Assembly: GCA_008933995.1 (NCBI GenBank)
Contig: WARS01000033.1
Span: 9,872,287 to 9,936,286 of the forward strand
DNA from: Datnioides undecimradiatus
Lineage: Eukaryota > Chordata > Actinopteri > Lobotiformes > Datnioididae
Reading direction: 5' to 3'
DNA length: 64,000 nt
A program made the translations under genes and the position numbers. Of the stretch, positions 46,260-57,370 are shown piece by piece. Each line of letters starts with the position of its first letter. The first letter of the stretch is position 1. The notes below the pieces were generated by a model. It did not search any database and had not been told where the DNA came from. It saw nothing but the letters and a program-made list of their open reading frames with translations.

Positions 46260-47190
46260 TGTGTGCGTCTGTGTGAGAGAGAGATGTTTCATGGTGGGGG
46301 TCCATCTCTTTTTATCCCCGTCCCCTGAGGAAGGGGACTTACCTTACTTACTTATTGTTTCACACTTGAGCCTCTTAGAGACGAAGATTCCTGATGTTAC
46401 TTAAAACTATGTCGCGTCTCTAGAGATCATAAACAAACACAACAACCTAATGCAAACAAGAGTAAGAATAAAACTTTCTTCATTAAGAAAATAACCAGAC
46501 AGAGAAAAGGAAAACAATTTTCTTGCAACGCTAAACACGTTTTTATTAAAAACATTTTTAAAAAGCATTGTTGGAATCGACATCAACTCCCATCTATAAG
46601 AAAAAATGTGCTAATCTAACAAAAAACGCCAAAAGAAATCATCTCGATGCTTTCCGGAAAAGTTTTAAAAATGCATAACAATAAATGGCATCAGTGCGCC
46701 TAGAATCTGGCACAGTGGGATACATGAAGCTTCACATGCCTTTTTTTCTTTGGTTCTCACACAAAGTAGAGGAGAAAGATTACGGTGGGAGGCCGGAAAA
46801 CAGGGAAGATAAAAAAGAGTGAATAATATCAGAAGTGATCATCTAACAGGAGCCAGGAGAGGCAGAAAATGTCACCTGATCTGATGGACACGGATCGATT
46901 TCCAGCCTTTAGACCGCTGTCTCCAGCTGAGGACGCCTGATAGACATGAATCATCCCTGGATGCCTCCCACTGTGCCTGTGCGTGTGCGCGCGAGCGTGT
47001 GTGCGTGTGTTCCCGATTTATTATTTGGCTCCTCGTGACGATGTTGACATCTGAATTCAAGTATCTTCACTGACGCTTTGCATAAAAAGTATTCTGCCAA
47101 AACCGTCTGTTGTAGTGGTTAATTATAGGCGTGGATGTGCCCGGCGCTGATTAGAAACATTGACAGGCTGCTCGTGATGTTCCCTCAAAT
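46260..47190. promoter_or_regulatory. Second CpG-bearing regulatory candidate block
   Basis: CpG-bearing pieces lie at 46310-46430 (with a hairpin GTCCCCT/AGGGGAC at 46320-46338), 46860-47045 (CGCGCGAGCGTG at about 46987-46998) and 47100-47185 (GGCGTGGATGTGCCCGGCGC). Some AT-rich filler lies between. No repeat recognised. The 62-codon minus-strand frame at 46872-47060 is not convincing. With the previous block it makes a roughly 2-kb region unlike the rest of the window. Confidence 0.4.
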
Positions 47191-48059
47191 ACGTCAACAT
47201 ATGAGCATATCATAGAGAGAACGAGATCGAGGACAAACACGTCTTATTTCAGCATGAAAACATACTTTATTTGTTCAGTCTGAGCTTTCGATTTTACAAA
47301 ATCCTATTAAAAATGTAAGTTGAGAAATGATTACAGAGGTGTAATCAAATCCATGTGTAAGAATATAACAATTAGTCTATTTCTCATTGTTTTGATTTCC
47401 TGCCCAAGTAAAAAAATACAGAGTCAATCATTCAAAAACATTTAATTTGGATATGGCATAAATAACAATGTGTAAATGATTGAATTTTTGTTGTCTGTAC
47501 TGTTTACTTCATATATACTGTTAGATATAACTACATTTATTATGATTAATACTATACTATATGTTTATATAGTATTTTTTAAATATTCTATTTTTGTTTT
47601 GTTTTTTGTTTATGTTATCTGTCTTTCTGTTTATCATCCACATCTGCTTTTCTTTTGCCCATTTTTCATATCTGACTCTGATCTGTAATAAATAATAAAT
47701 AAATAAAACAGATTAGTCTGAGTTTAATATTAGCTCAGAGTTAGTTTTACATTTGACGGCACAGGTCAAGACTCTAAAGTTGAACAAAAACCCCCTTAAT
47801 TGCTCAGGCTTTTGTAAATATGTAGATGACATGTTAGTAATGTGGAACCGAGCGGTGATAATTGAGAGGTAACATGATTTTATAGGAGATAGTGTGTTGT
47901 TAAAACACTTCTCTAAACCCATGGGTTTCACAAAAAGCTTTACAGAGCAATCCCGAGAAAGAAAATAAACAAACAAATAAAAAGAAGAATTCAAATGATG
48001 TAATATGGAGTTTAAATTGATGCTGCAGACTCCTACAGCGAGATCACACAGCGTTACCT
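47191..48059. other. AT-rich non-coding stretch
   Basis: AT-rich, with an imperfect AATAAATA tract at about 47687-47708. The 116-codon minus-strand frame at 47713-48063 shows no domain. Confidence 0.45.
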
Positions 48060-48450
48060 GCAAACAGGCAGGCAGAGCACTTTATAATAGAGTCCTTATA
48101 CTGTCTTATAAACCCTGGCAGGCTGTTCTCTGGGCCAGCAGAGCCATAAGCCCTTCTCTCTCTTTCTGAAACACACACACATGCACACACACACATTAAA
48201 GCCCTGCCTGGCCTTGATAGGGAGGGCTTGTGCAGCAGATGTGGGGTCAGCGCTGCAGGGCCTTACATAAGGCCTTGGCTGAGCGGAGCTGCAACTTTTA
48301 CTGCATTAAAGCCGCACCATGGATCCTTTTATACTGTTTAATTAAAGAAACAATTATAAATTAATTTAATTCAGCCAGATAGTCTTAATGAGATTTCTGG
48401 AAAAATCTCAGAGATTAGCAGATGTGTTTGTCCATCTGGGCTGCTGGAAT
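48060..48450. promoter_or_regulatory. Candidate conserved non-coding element
   Basis: A GC-shifted left part (48100-48310, interrupted by a short CA tract at 48171-48196) passes abruptly into an AT-rich, homeodomain-site-dense right part with TTTAATTAAAG, ACAATTATAAATTAAT. Repeat-free apart from the CA tract. Looks like an enhancer; conservation is inferred. Confidence 0.42.
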
Positions 48451-48959
48451 ATGTGTGAAAAGTTTTAGATGTAGAAGAACAGGTTTCTGGAGGTTTGTTT
48501 GTGCATTTGCACTCAGTCAGGTTTTTTATGTGTGGGTATAAAAATCAAAACCCTTCACAGCTTCAAAATACTGGCACATAAAAGACAAGCATGAGCCTTT
48601 TTAGTGGGGATGTATGAGAAATTTTATACAGTGCCTCCATGAGTTTTCAACTTTGAGAACATTTTGGGAATCTGTGCCAAAACTCAGCACTCAAAAAAGG
48701 AAGGAATGCTTCTTTAAACTGTAGACTGGGCAAAAATAAACAAACAACAATGCAGAAACTGAAAAAAAATCACATATTAAGTTTGTTTTGAAGGGCCTGC
48801 TGTGGCCCTAATCATGGAAATATTTGATTCACTCATCTCTTGAGCTCTCATTACGGTGCTCACTATATGCCCATGTACAGGCATAATAAGTGAGAAAAGC
48901 AACCACAGCAACGTAATTGCAAGCAAGTGTTGGATTGCATTATTTATCTAAAGTTCACC
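48451..48959. other. Non-coding stretch
   Basis: Mixed sequence. A Tc1-terminus-like TATACAGTGCCTCCATGAG at about 48627 was considered and not accepted. Confidence 0.45.
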
Positions 48960-49260
48960 AGTTTCCAAAACATGTCTCCACTTCTACCTGCTGACTTTCG
49001 GTGGCGGGGGCAAAGCCTTCAGTGTGTGTCTGACTCAGGGACGGGGCCTTTAAGATCACAGCTGCTGCAGAGCCGGGGGGAAGGCAAGCAGCTAATGCAG
49101 CCAATTAAAGTCTAATCCAGTGATGAAGCATTGTCTCAGGAAGATAACGGAGTTGCTAAGTGGCGCTGCTAATGACAAGGGAGAGGTGGGGATCATTGCT
49201 GGATAATGCTGAACACCTTGTCTTTATGGAGCGTATGCAGAAAACAATGAAAGCAAAGTG
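48960..49260. promoter_or_regulatory. Candidate conserved non-coding element
   Basis: Repeat-free, GC-shifted segment with GGTGGCGGGGGCAAAG and CAGCCAATTAAAGTC, then AAGTGGCGCTGCTAATGAC. CCAAT and TAAT cores are close together. The overlapping 62-codon frame has no similarity. Role inferred. Confidence 0.38.
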
Positions 49261-51289
49261 TGCTGTTGGATACTGTTCACAGGAAGTGTGAAATGTGAGG
49301 GGAAATTATTGGAGAGATGGGGACAGCATGAGTTCTCACGGCCATCAAACCTGTGAATTTCATAAGTTACACACTGCAAACTAGTTTTTCTTGACTATAC
49401 TACATTACCCTGTTTTTGCCAAAATTGCCACCACACCTATTATATTGATTCTGACTCATGTTTTTACGGCTAAGGGTTGAAATTCCAAGGGCAGGCTACA
49501 TGCTTCACTGGTTTTCTTAAAGTTTTATTTAAAAAGGTATGATTAAAAGTAATAAAAAATAATAAGAAAGTTTTGTCATTTTTGTAAAACAAGTTTTTTT
49601 TCTTTGTTTGAATATGTATGAAATTCAGTTGAACATTTTACTTTCCAAGATAAAGAGACCTGTACTACAGGACCCACTGAACACACGTCTTTTTAAACAT
49701 TATATTTATATTCAAGCATTCAAATTCCTGTAGCTATAGATTAAGAAAGAAGGAGTGAACAAAAACACAATACCATAGATGAGGGGTGCAGCACATTGTT
49801 GCTGTAACCTTGCATTTTGCGAGATAAATACATTAGATCTGCATATATTCTGCATTATTTGACATGTGACAAATAAAACACATAGACCCACCTTTCATTA
49901 TTATGGACAGACTGAGTGCAGAAAAGAACCACTGCAGAGAAAATTGGAGCAACAAGATTAGCTGCGCCATTTCCACACCTTCCTGCTGGTACAGTGCAGG
50001 CAGGCAGCATTGCCTGCATGTAAGACAAAGGTGCCACTCACAATATCCTGGTTAATTGTTCACCTTAACATGCAATATTCTGTCTAGTAATGTCTTCAAT
50101 GGGATAATTCTGGGACAATAGCTGTGGCAGTGGGAACCTGAGTGTGAGGGAAACATTTCAACATCTGCCACATTAATGAAGATTTTACTAACTGTGAGCT
50201 CCAACAACACAGTACCACATGCACACAGGAAATCGCAGAAAGTGCAGAAAACAAATCAATAAATGGCTTTCCAAGTGTCCCTGTTTTAAATTTTCTGTTT
50301 ATTTAACCAGGTTCATTAGTCCTGCACTAAACTTGATGAAATAAATGATGTTAAGCATCCATAATCCCAGGTCTCCCTGCTGAGATGCATCTGTTGCAAA
50401 ACAAAGATTTAAATCAGTCAGAACTGATCTGCATGTGTTGATGGAAAGGGTGGATGTGATCAGCTCTAAATATGCTGTGAGAAAAATAAAGATCTAAGTA
50501 TTTAAGCTTCTGGATTACAGTTAGTTTCTTAATAATTACACAGGATTTTCTATGTAATCAAGTTTTAGTTCAACTTTTTTCAAAGACAAAGACCTTTGAC
50601 CTTGCGCACTTAAGCAAATTTAAAGCTACACAGACATAATGGGTTTTTAAACATTTTCAAAATTATGTTCGATCTCTTCCACAATATGAAATAATACTCC
50701 ACTGATGAGATATGTCAATTGTGTAATTAGAATTAATTACAAACTCTGCTTTTGTTTCTGCTTTGTATCTTTAATGCTCAGCCTCCATTTCTGAACAAAG
50801 CTTGGGAAATAATATACACATAATTACTGTAATTATGAAACAACAAACATGTACTTATTCAAAGTGAATTTCTGTTGAAGCAATGCCTTAGTAAGTAATG
50901 GCTTTCATTGTTTCCAGTGTGATACCACTGCTGCTGTAGTGAGTTTTATTTTTTTCACTTAATTTTCAATCACAAACTGCCACATAAACCAGGTGAAGTC
51001 AGATGCATAATGTCTGAGACATGATGAAATAAGATATAATAACCACCTACGTTTGTCTCATTGTTGATTTTTATTGATTTCTGCCTGATGTCTACGTGTG
51101 CATACATATAACATGCATCCCCTGTATCTTTCTCTATGTGTCGTGAATATGATAGAGCGCCCCGTGTTTAAATCTTAATATCAGTCAATGAATTCCAACT
51201 TTCAAAGAGAAAACACTGAAAAAAACACAGTGGAATCTCCCTTTAAACATGTAACACAAGCACAGTAATCATCCCTCGAAGTGCTTCCA
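49261..51289. other. AT-rich non-coding stretch
   Basis: About 2 kb of AT-rich sequence with few CpGs. No exon, microsatellite or recognised repeat. Confidence 0.5.
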
Positions 51290-51560
51290 GGCACAGCACT
51301 GTACAATCAACTGAAATTTGTAGGAACGGAAAGCCCTGGCAGGGCCCGGGCTCCTGAGATCATGTCTGTTTTATTGGAGGATAAATGTTGCCATTGACAT
51401 TGTGGAGGAGGAAAACGGAGCGTGGCCGGCCCAGCTCTAATTGGCTGCATTAGCATCATCATTGCTGTGCGCCCGCCCCTCCCGATCTGGCTCCATCTGC
51501 TGCCATTTGATTGGCTGCATTGGCATTCCAGCGCAATTTACAAGCTACCTCAGGGATGCT
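51290..51560. promoter_or_regulatory. Strong enhancer-like candidate with duplicated 17-mer
   Basis: A GC-shifted, repeat-free block with a near-identical 17-mer present twice: ATTGGCTGCATTAGCAT at 51440-51456 and ATTGGCTGCATTGGCAT at 51510-51526, exactly 70 bp apart. Each carries a CCAAT box in reverse (ATTGG) and an octamer- or homeodomain-like GCATTAGCAT end. Between them lies a GC-rich GCGCCCGCCCCTCCC Sp/KLF-type stretch. CCAAT boxes plus GC boxes also suit a TATA-less promoter. No coding signal. Confidence 0.45.
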
Positions 51561-51623
51561 TTTTTTCTTTCTTTCTTTCTTTTCTCCTTTTTGCTACCTC
51601 ACTTTTTTTCTTTTCTCTGCCAG
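51557..51623 (+). other. Polypyrimidine tract ending in acceptor-like CAG
   Basis: A CTTT-rich tract of over 60 bases ends TTTTCTCTGCCAG|G at 51623, an ideal-looking 3' splice site on the plus strand. No coding frame follows. It could mark a non-coding exon or be chance in a simple-sequence tract. Confidence 0.25.
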
Positions 51624-52789
51624 GGTCTAACAAGCTTCAGTGTGTGTGTGTGTGTTTCATAGGGTCTGCTTCACCAGTGTGCCAATACAAATGGAGTGAG
51701 AGCAGTGGAAGATTTGATTGAAACCGAGAGAGCGAGCGAATATATTTCTTTAAGATAGAATATGAGAGAAACGCATCAGCTTTACGTCCCAAACAGGACT
51801 GAGAGAGTAGCACTTTCAGTATGATCAGAGCCATCTGAGCAAAAAGCTCAGGCAGGGAAAAGTCATTTTCAGGTACTGTAAGATTGGATCCCTTGAAAAA
51901 GGCCTCCGAATCATTTCATCATAAAAGTCATTCTTTGTTTCTGTTTTGAAAACATCAAACATGATTTACATGAATCAAGAGGAGAATCAAATCCACACGT
52001 AGTCAGAACTCACAAGACTACAGTGCAGTTAGCATGTGTATTACAACCTCCCGTGTGGAGACATATTCTCTGATTCAGGCGGTCGCGAAGAGCGTTTTAC
52101 TCAACGCGTGACTTAAATATTCACAAAACCTCTGGACTGAGAGCTGATAATCTTTTTTTGTCAACCTACAATTCCAAGATTCTCATCCAATGTGTGTCTC
52201 TTAATACTTTGAGGATGTAAAGTAATTCTTACATCTTCGCTGACTTGTTTCAAAACTAGTTACTGCCTATTGAAATTTCAGAATATGAAAATAATGTTCA
52301 ACCATCCAAATAAATAAGCCCCCTAATATTAACTTGAAACATGATAATTCACTTCAGATTTATGAAACATCATAATAACAAACTGATCATTTGGTGTCTG
52401 TCTTGCATCTTCCATAAGGAAGATAAGGAAGATGCAAGACTGCAGTGCCTCCATCATGCTTTACAAACTCTCTATTCTAACAGTGTTTGTATATCAAATT
52501 GCTTGAAGATAGTCTATGCTGAAGAAAGAAAGGGGGGTGCAACATGTGAAGTACTCAGGGTCAAAAAATATTCACAGTTATGTCAAAAATCTGTCAAACC
52601 TGGTAGACACAATGACTCACATGACTACTGTAGTTACAAATGTTTATGTATTTTAGTTAAAAAAAAATACATATGAAAAATATTTTTTTAATATCTTAGC
52701 ATTTTTTATTTGAATATATATATATATGCTTTTTTTGAACTTCTGTTTTTATAGCCTCTGTGATCATTTTGTGGCTGCTGGATGCTGTG
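51624..52789. other. Non-coding stretch
   Basis: Mixed to AT-rich. It includes the hairpin at 52400-52440 and a short (AT)n at about 52717-52728. The 111-codon frame 52341-52676 reads through the hairpin and shows no domain. Confidence 0.45.
52400..52440. repeat. Perfect 14-bp stem hairpin, 13-base loop
   Basis: GTCTTGCATCTTCC (52400-52413) and GGAAGATGCAAGAC (52427-52440) are exact reverse complements. The stem is shorter than a typical animal microRNA precursor, and I recognise no known microRNA in either arm. Confidence 0.9.
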
Positions 52790-53040
52790 ATGCCCTTTGA
52801 AGTGTCAACCCTGGAGGTGTCTGTGTCACCCTATAGGAAATGGTGGGAGATGGAAGCTCCTTAATCCTGGATGTGTGATGGTGGCAGCTTTATGAATGGA
52901 CTACCTGCAATGTAGAAACAGGCGGTGTGTACCCTGCAGTGTGCTACGAGCCAGGAAGGACAAATTACTTCGGTGCAGCAGGCTGCCATTTTAGGGCCTC
53001 CAACTCATTGTGCACTAATACCTCCTTCTGGCTATAGCAC
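52790..53040. promoter_or_regulatory. Candidate conserved non-coding element
   Basis: GC-shifted, repeat-free sequence just before a short CA tract (53038-53051). It includes GGCAGCTTTATGAATGG and GCAGGCTGCCATTTTAGGG (YY1-like GCCATTTT). Role inferred. Confidence 0.36.
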
Positions 53041-53362
53041 ACACACACACAGAGTCCTCTGCAGGTAAGCAGACAGACAGGAAGGGAAGGTTTAAAGCCA
53101 TACAACACATCAGCAGACTTTCAGTGACTACAGCTCATTAAATGCCACACGCACAAATGGAAATATACAAACATATATACTTTGCCTTACGACAGAGTGC
53201 ATGCATTCATGCATATGCGCACACACACTTGTAGTGCCCCCATCCCTCCTCCACACAACCCCACACCTACTCTTTCACAGAAGAAAAGAAAAAGGACAAG
53301 AAGCTTTGTGAATCATTTCTTTCTGCAGCCCGGCCATTTTTTAATCCTTGCACAGGGATTAT

Positions 53363-53411
<49 letters not shown>

Positions 53412-56400
53412 TTTTGTGTGTGTGTTTGGGGAGGTCTCTGGGCTGAAAGTCTCCCTGGGGTACTCCAGCCCCAGGAGCAGGGGTTTAATTGGGGCCTTTG
53501 TAGCTACAGTTTGTGCTACAAGGGGGTCTGTCACAATATGTGCAGACTGTCCTGAGGGACAACTGTTCTTTGCAATTCTCATCTAAGTTGTTTTGTATGG
53601 AGCCATTCATTTATATATTTTTATTTGTGTCATTGCAATGTAAAACAAATCCATGTGGTGCCTTGCTGGTGACATGTTTCACCACTATTATTGGCAAAAT
53701 GCTGTATGAGCCCGCGACAGAGGACTAATGTGTAAAATGTGTTTTAAATCACAGAGAATCAACTTACTTACTTTTCTTCCAAAAGAATATACTAAACTTG
53801 GCAGCAAATACATGATCTATTTATTACTCTCACATTTATTTCTTTTATTCTACTTTGTTTCTTGACGTTGTAAATAAGGACACCACCTCAATCACTTCAG
53901 TGTACTTAAAACGTCCAGGTATTCAAATCAAGTCCTGCTCACTTCAACCTGAATTCAGCTAAAACAGTCTGATACAAGTGCAGGAAATGGACTTTTGCTG
54001 TAATTTCATTTGTATAAATCATGCACATGCATATAATGATGGAGATGATGATCACAGCAGGTTTTAAAGCAACATCAACTGTCATTGTAATAATTTAATG
54101 GGACCAGATTTGTGTAATGGCTTTAATGGCCTCCATCTTGTCTGGCAGCACGGCTGTGATATAACACAATAAAACCCTGAGTGTGACCACTGGCGACGTG
54201 TCTGAGAGGATGCTGGTTCTCTGCAAAGCAGTTGCACAAAGTGAAAGCTTATTATGTTTGGAGTCTGTGTCTTATTTGGCTTCACTTCATGGTGACTTAC
54301 AGAATAAAGAGGTTTGTTTTCTAAGTGTCTAAACAGTGTAAAAGCAAACACAGTCGGGCGAAACACATTAATGCATGACCCAAAATCAAACTGTGTGGTT
54401 TTGGCATTATAGCTGGACATAATTAACTGCAAGAGAAAAATCAAAGCATTATGATATCCACATGAGAGACGAACAACAGACACCAACTAAAAATGGAAAG
54501 TTATTTTTGCTTTTAGATGAAACTGAAAAAGACATATAATCTGTAGGATTTAGTACTTTAACCACAGGGGGAAACATGGAGTCAGTCGTTACTTAAATTA
54601 TGAGAGGGCACATAAACAACTCAGAGTTGGTTGCTTTCTCTTCACTTTTTCATCCACTTGTAATCACATTGATGCGTAATGTGGCTGAGGCCTGATTTCA
54701 TTTCCTGTCCTCTGTGTGTGTGTCTGTGCGCGTACTTGTGGAAGGTGGTACTCAGTGTGACAGACGTCAGGACGTCTCAGCATCCACCCATTAAGGGATT
54801 AGATAGTATTCTGCTACTTCACAGATCAAAGGTTGTCCAAACTATCTAGTCTGGTCCAGTGCGTTGTTTTTCCTGCCCCCCCCATTGTTTTATGAAGCGT
54901 CTGAAATGACCTCAGTCAGAGATGATACCGCCAGTGAGAAACCAGTGAGCTCAGTTACTTTACAGCAAGCTCCTTGAAATTACGTGTATCACTTATTTGA
55001 TCGAACAAGTGCAGCTTCAGAGAAGAAAAGAGAGAGAGAGATGATGTTGTTTTAGTCAGGATTTTTAGCAAATCACAATAAGTTTCATATATATTTGCGT
55101 GTTAGCAGCTAAAGCACAATGAAACATGAAAAACCAGGGTCTTGTAGAGCATACATCAAGTAAAAGTAACTTGAATGGGACAGAATATAACTATTTATCA
55201 GTTAACCAAAGCCACAATCTGTCCCTAACCTTAACCTTTAGCTTTTTGATGTCTACATATAACACCCTGCAAGACACAAAGTCCTGCACACCTGTACATC
55301 CACCATCCAACCTTCCTTCAAAGTTGTTTAGCAAAAATATTCTTTCTGTACAGCTTGATTAGATGAGTAAAATAAGATAACATATCTCGTGGCAGTCAGA
55401 GTTCAATTATTAGTTAAATGAAAGGGTTGGATATTATAAATGGATATGATGATATGAATCATTTCACAGATACAAATGTATGTATGTTTTTTCAGATGAC
55501 ACAGCACTGTGGCAACAGTCTGCGTCGTCACCCCTGCTGTGTCAATCAAAATGGCCTGATCGACAGGAATGTAGGAACTTAATCTTACAGCACGTCTGTG
55601 TTGGATTACACACTCAGTTGTGATGGTTGCCAAATGGTAACATGTTCGGTCTCGTGTCACAGCCTGTGATCCTGTAAGCATGACTGAGCGCTTAAACTCA
55701 GTGTAACTGATAGATACAACGAGTCATTTCAATAACTTCAGGCGTACAACATCCCGCTGGGTTAATCTCTCTGCTTTGTGTGGAGGAATTTACATAACAG
55801 TTAGTTATATAACAGGTAGAGTTAGCATAATTAGCAATATTCACACCTTAAAAGCCACATTAGTCATTTCTGTGACAACAGATTTTAGGTAGATGCAAAC
55901 CCTGTTTGAATTTTGGTGGTGGTTGTGGTTTTATCTTTGGTTTCACACCTGGATTGTGAATTTAACTTTTTCACTGTAGTTGTATGTTAGCAAACTATAA
56001 TAAAGCCTATAATACTCTGATCTAGAGACATATAAAACAGTTTATCTTCCACGTTATCATACTGTACATGTGGAAGCAAATTTACCATAATAGACTCTTT
56101 ATCAAAACATGTTGAACTATTATTCAGCTGTTATTCATGTACCCTAAAGCCAGTCTTACAGCAGACCTCCAGGAATCCACCTGCCACAGTTGCAACAGGT
56201 GATTACAGCTCTACAGTAAAGATAAATGCTATCACCAGACAAGACCATGACAAAGAGTACTTTAAATCACACAGTTAAGTATGCTGTTTGTCCATGCTTT
56301 CCACAGCTACACACAAAAAACATTTTCTGATATGATTTCTGTGCATTTCAAAACTGTCACATCACTGTGGAGAAATGATGCCGTGATTAAGGTTTGTTTA

Positions 56401-56879
56401 GTTTCACGTTCAAAAAAGACTTTAAGTTTACGGAAGGAGCATGATTTGGGTTACATAAGTAATTAGCTGAAGCTAGGCCGGCCTTGTTGTCAAGGATACA
56501 ATAATATAAACTTTGTTAAGGTGTGGGAACAATTGTGGCTGTGGTTTGAAAGGCTCACAGTCTCACCATCAATACTGAATGATTCTGCTAAGCCTCCAAT
56601 TACATCCAGCAATTACATCCAACATTTTAAACTCTTTCTCTGACTATATTACATATAACAATATTTTCTGCTGGATAGCTATGCTATGCTTAAGAACTGA
56701 GAACATTGTGGTTACATGTACTGTATGAAGGTCTATATGATTGTCTGATGTTAAATGGAGATGTGCAGAAATGTCAAATATGGACACAAATCTCAGGAGT
56801 AGTGGAATGGTGAGGAGAACAGGACATGATGGCTGGGACAGGACTCGGGTGAAGACGAGGGAAGGGAGTGTAAGGGTGA
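53041..56879. other. Non-coding stretch
   Basis: It holds the (GT)22 microsatellite and AT-rich filler. Two 134-codon frames (53182-53586 plus, through the microsatellite; 54082-54486 minus) have no recognisable domain. Confidence 0.45.
53364..53407. repeat. (GT)22 microsatellite
   Basis: Uninterrupted 44-bp GT run, followed by an imperfect TG tract to about 53428. Confidence 0.96.
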
Positions 56880-57370
56880 GTCAGTGAGATTATACTGGGG
56901 AGGAAGGATGGGAGATGGAAGTCTGTAATTGGTTGCCTGGAGAAGATTAACCTGTCTGCCTCCAGTCTCTCCCTTCTACCTTAAACAATATACTATATAC
57001 CCATGTTACCATGGCAACTACCCCCTTCAGCCCCCCCCATCTTACCTCCTCCTCCCTGCAGCCACCATCACTCTATAAAACTCCAACAATGAAGACACCT
57101 GCATTTCTCTACATCTCATTCTCTGTCTTTATCTTGACCCGCAGCTTCACCTCAGCCGTCTCCCTCTCACTCTCCACATGTAATGTAAATTATTAATTAA
57201 GCAGGAGGCTCAGTTCCAAGTGAGGGAACTGTAATGTCTACCTGACCAGGTAAGCGGAACAGCAGCTACTGTACGCTACATTAGCATCTGGGTTTCCTGA
57301 CTCCTTCACCACAAACACTATAATTAAATGGCAGGGAAGGGCATCCCCTTCCTTTTATCTCTGGATTTAA
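56880..57370. promoter_or_regulatory. Candidate conserved non-coding cluster with X-box
   Basis: GC-shifted block containing GTAATTGGTTGCCTGG (reverse CCAAT), an X-box (57005-57018), a C-rich tract, and a repeat-free tail at 57185-57370 with TAATTAAGC, ACATTAGCATCTGGG and CTATAATTAAATGGCAG. Bounded on the right by a CA tract. Small frames in it are not coding-like. Confidence 0.4.
57005..57018 (+). promoter_or_regulatory. RFX X-box, near-perfect palindrome
   Basis: GTTACCATGGCAAC matches the RFX consensus GTTNCCATGGNAAC at every fixed position. RFX proteins bind such sites upstream of ciliary and immune genes. As a 14-bp match to a strict consensus it is unlikely to be chance, but occupancy is not shown. 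Confidence 0.5.

Noticed and set aside
48627-48645. TATACAGTGCCTCCATGAG as a Tc1 terminal repeat
   Set aside because: Only the first ten bases fit, and no partner inverted repeat or transposase is seen nearby.
53182-53586. 134-codon plus-strand frame with Val/Cys repeat
   Set aside because: Produced by reading through the (GT)22 microsatellite.
54082-54486. 134-codon minus-strand frame
   Set aside because: Random-looking composition, no domain, no neighbouring exon.
54528-54580. TGTAGGATTTAGTACTTTA as a piece of the AAAGGACCAGTGTGTAGGA repeat
   Set aside because: Only about 14 bases match and no inverted end is present.
55620-55640. GTTGCCAAATGGTAAC as an RFX X-box
   Set aside because: The half-sites are four bases apart, not the usual spacing.
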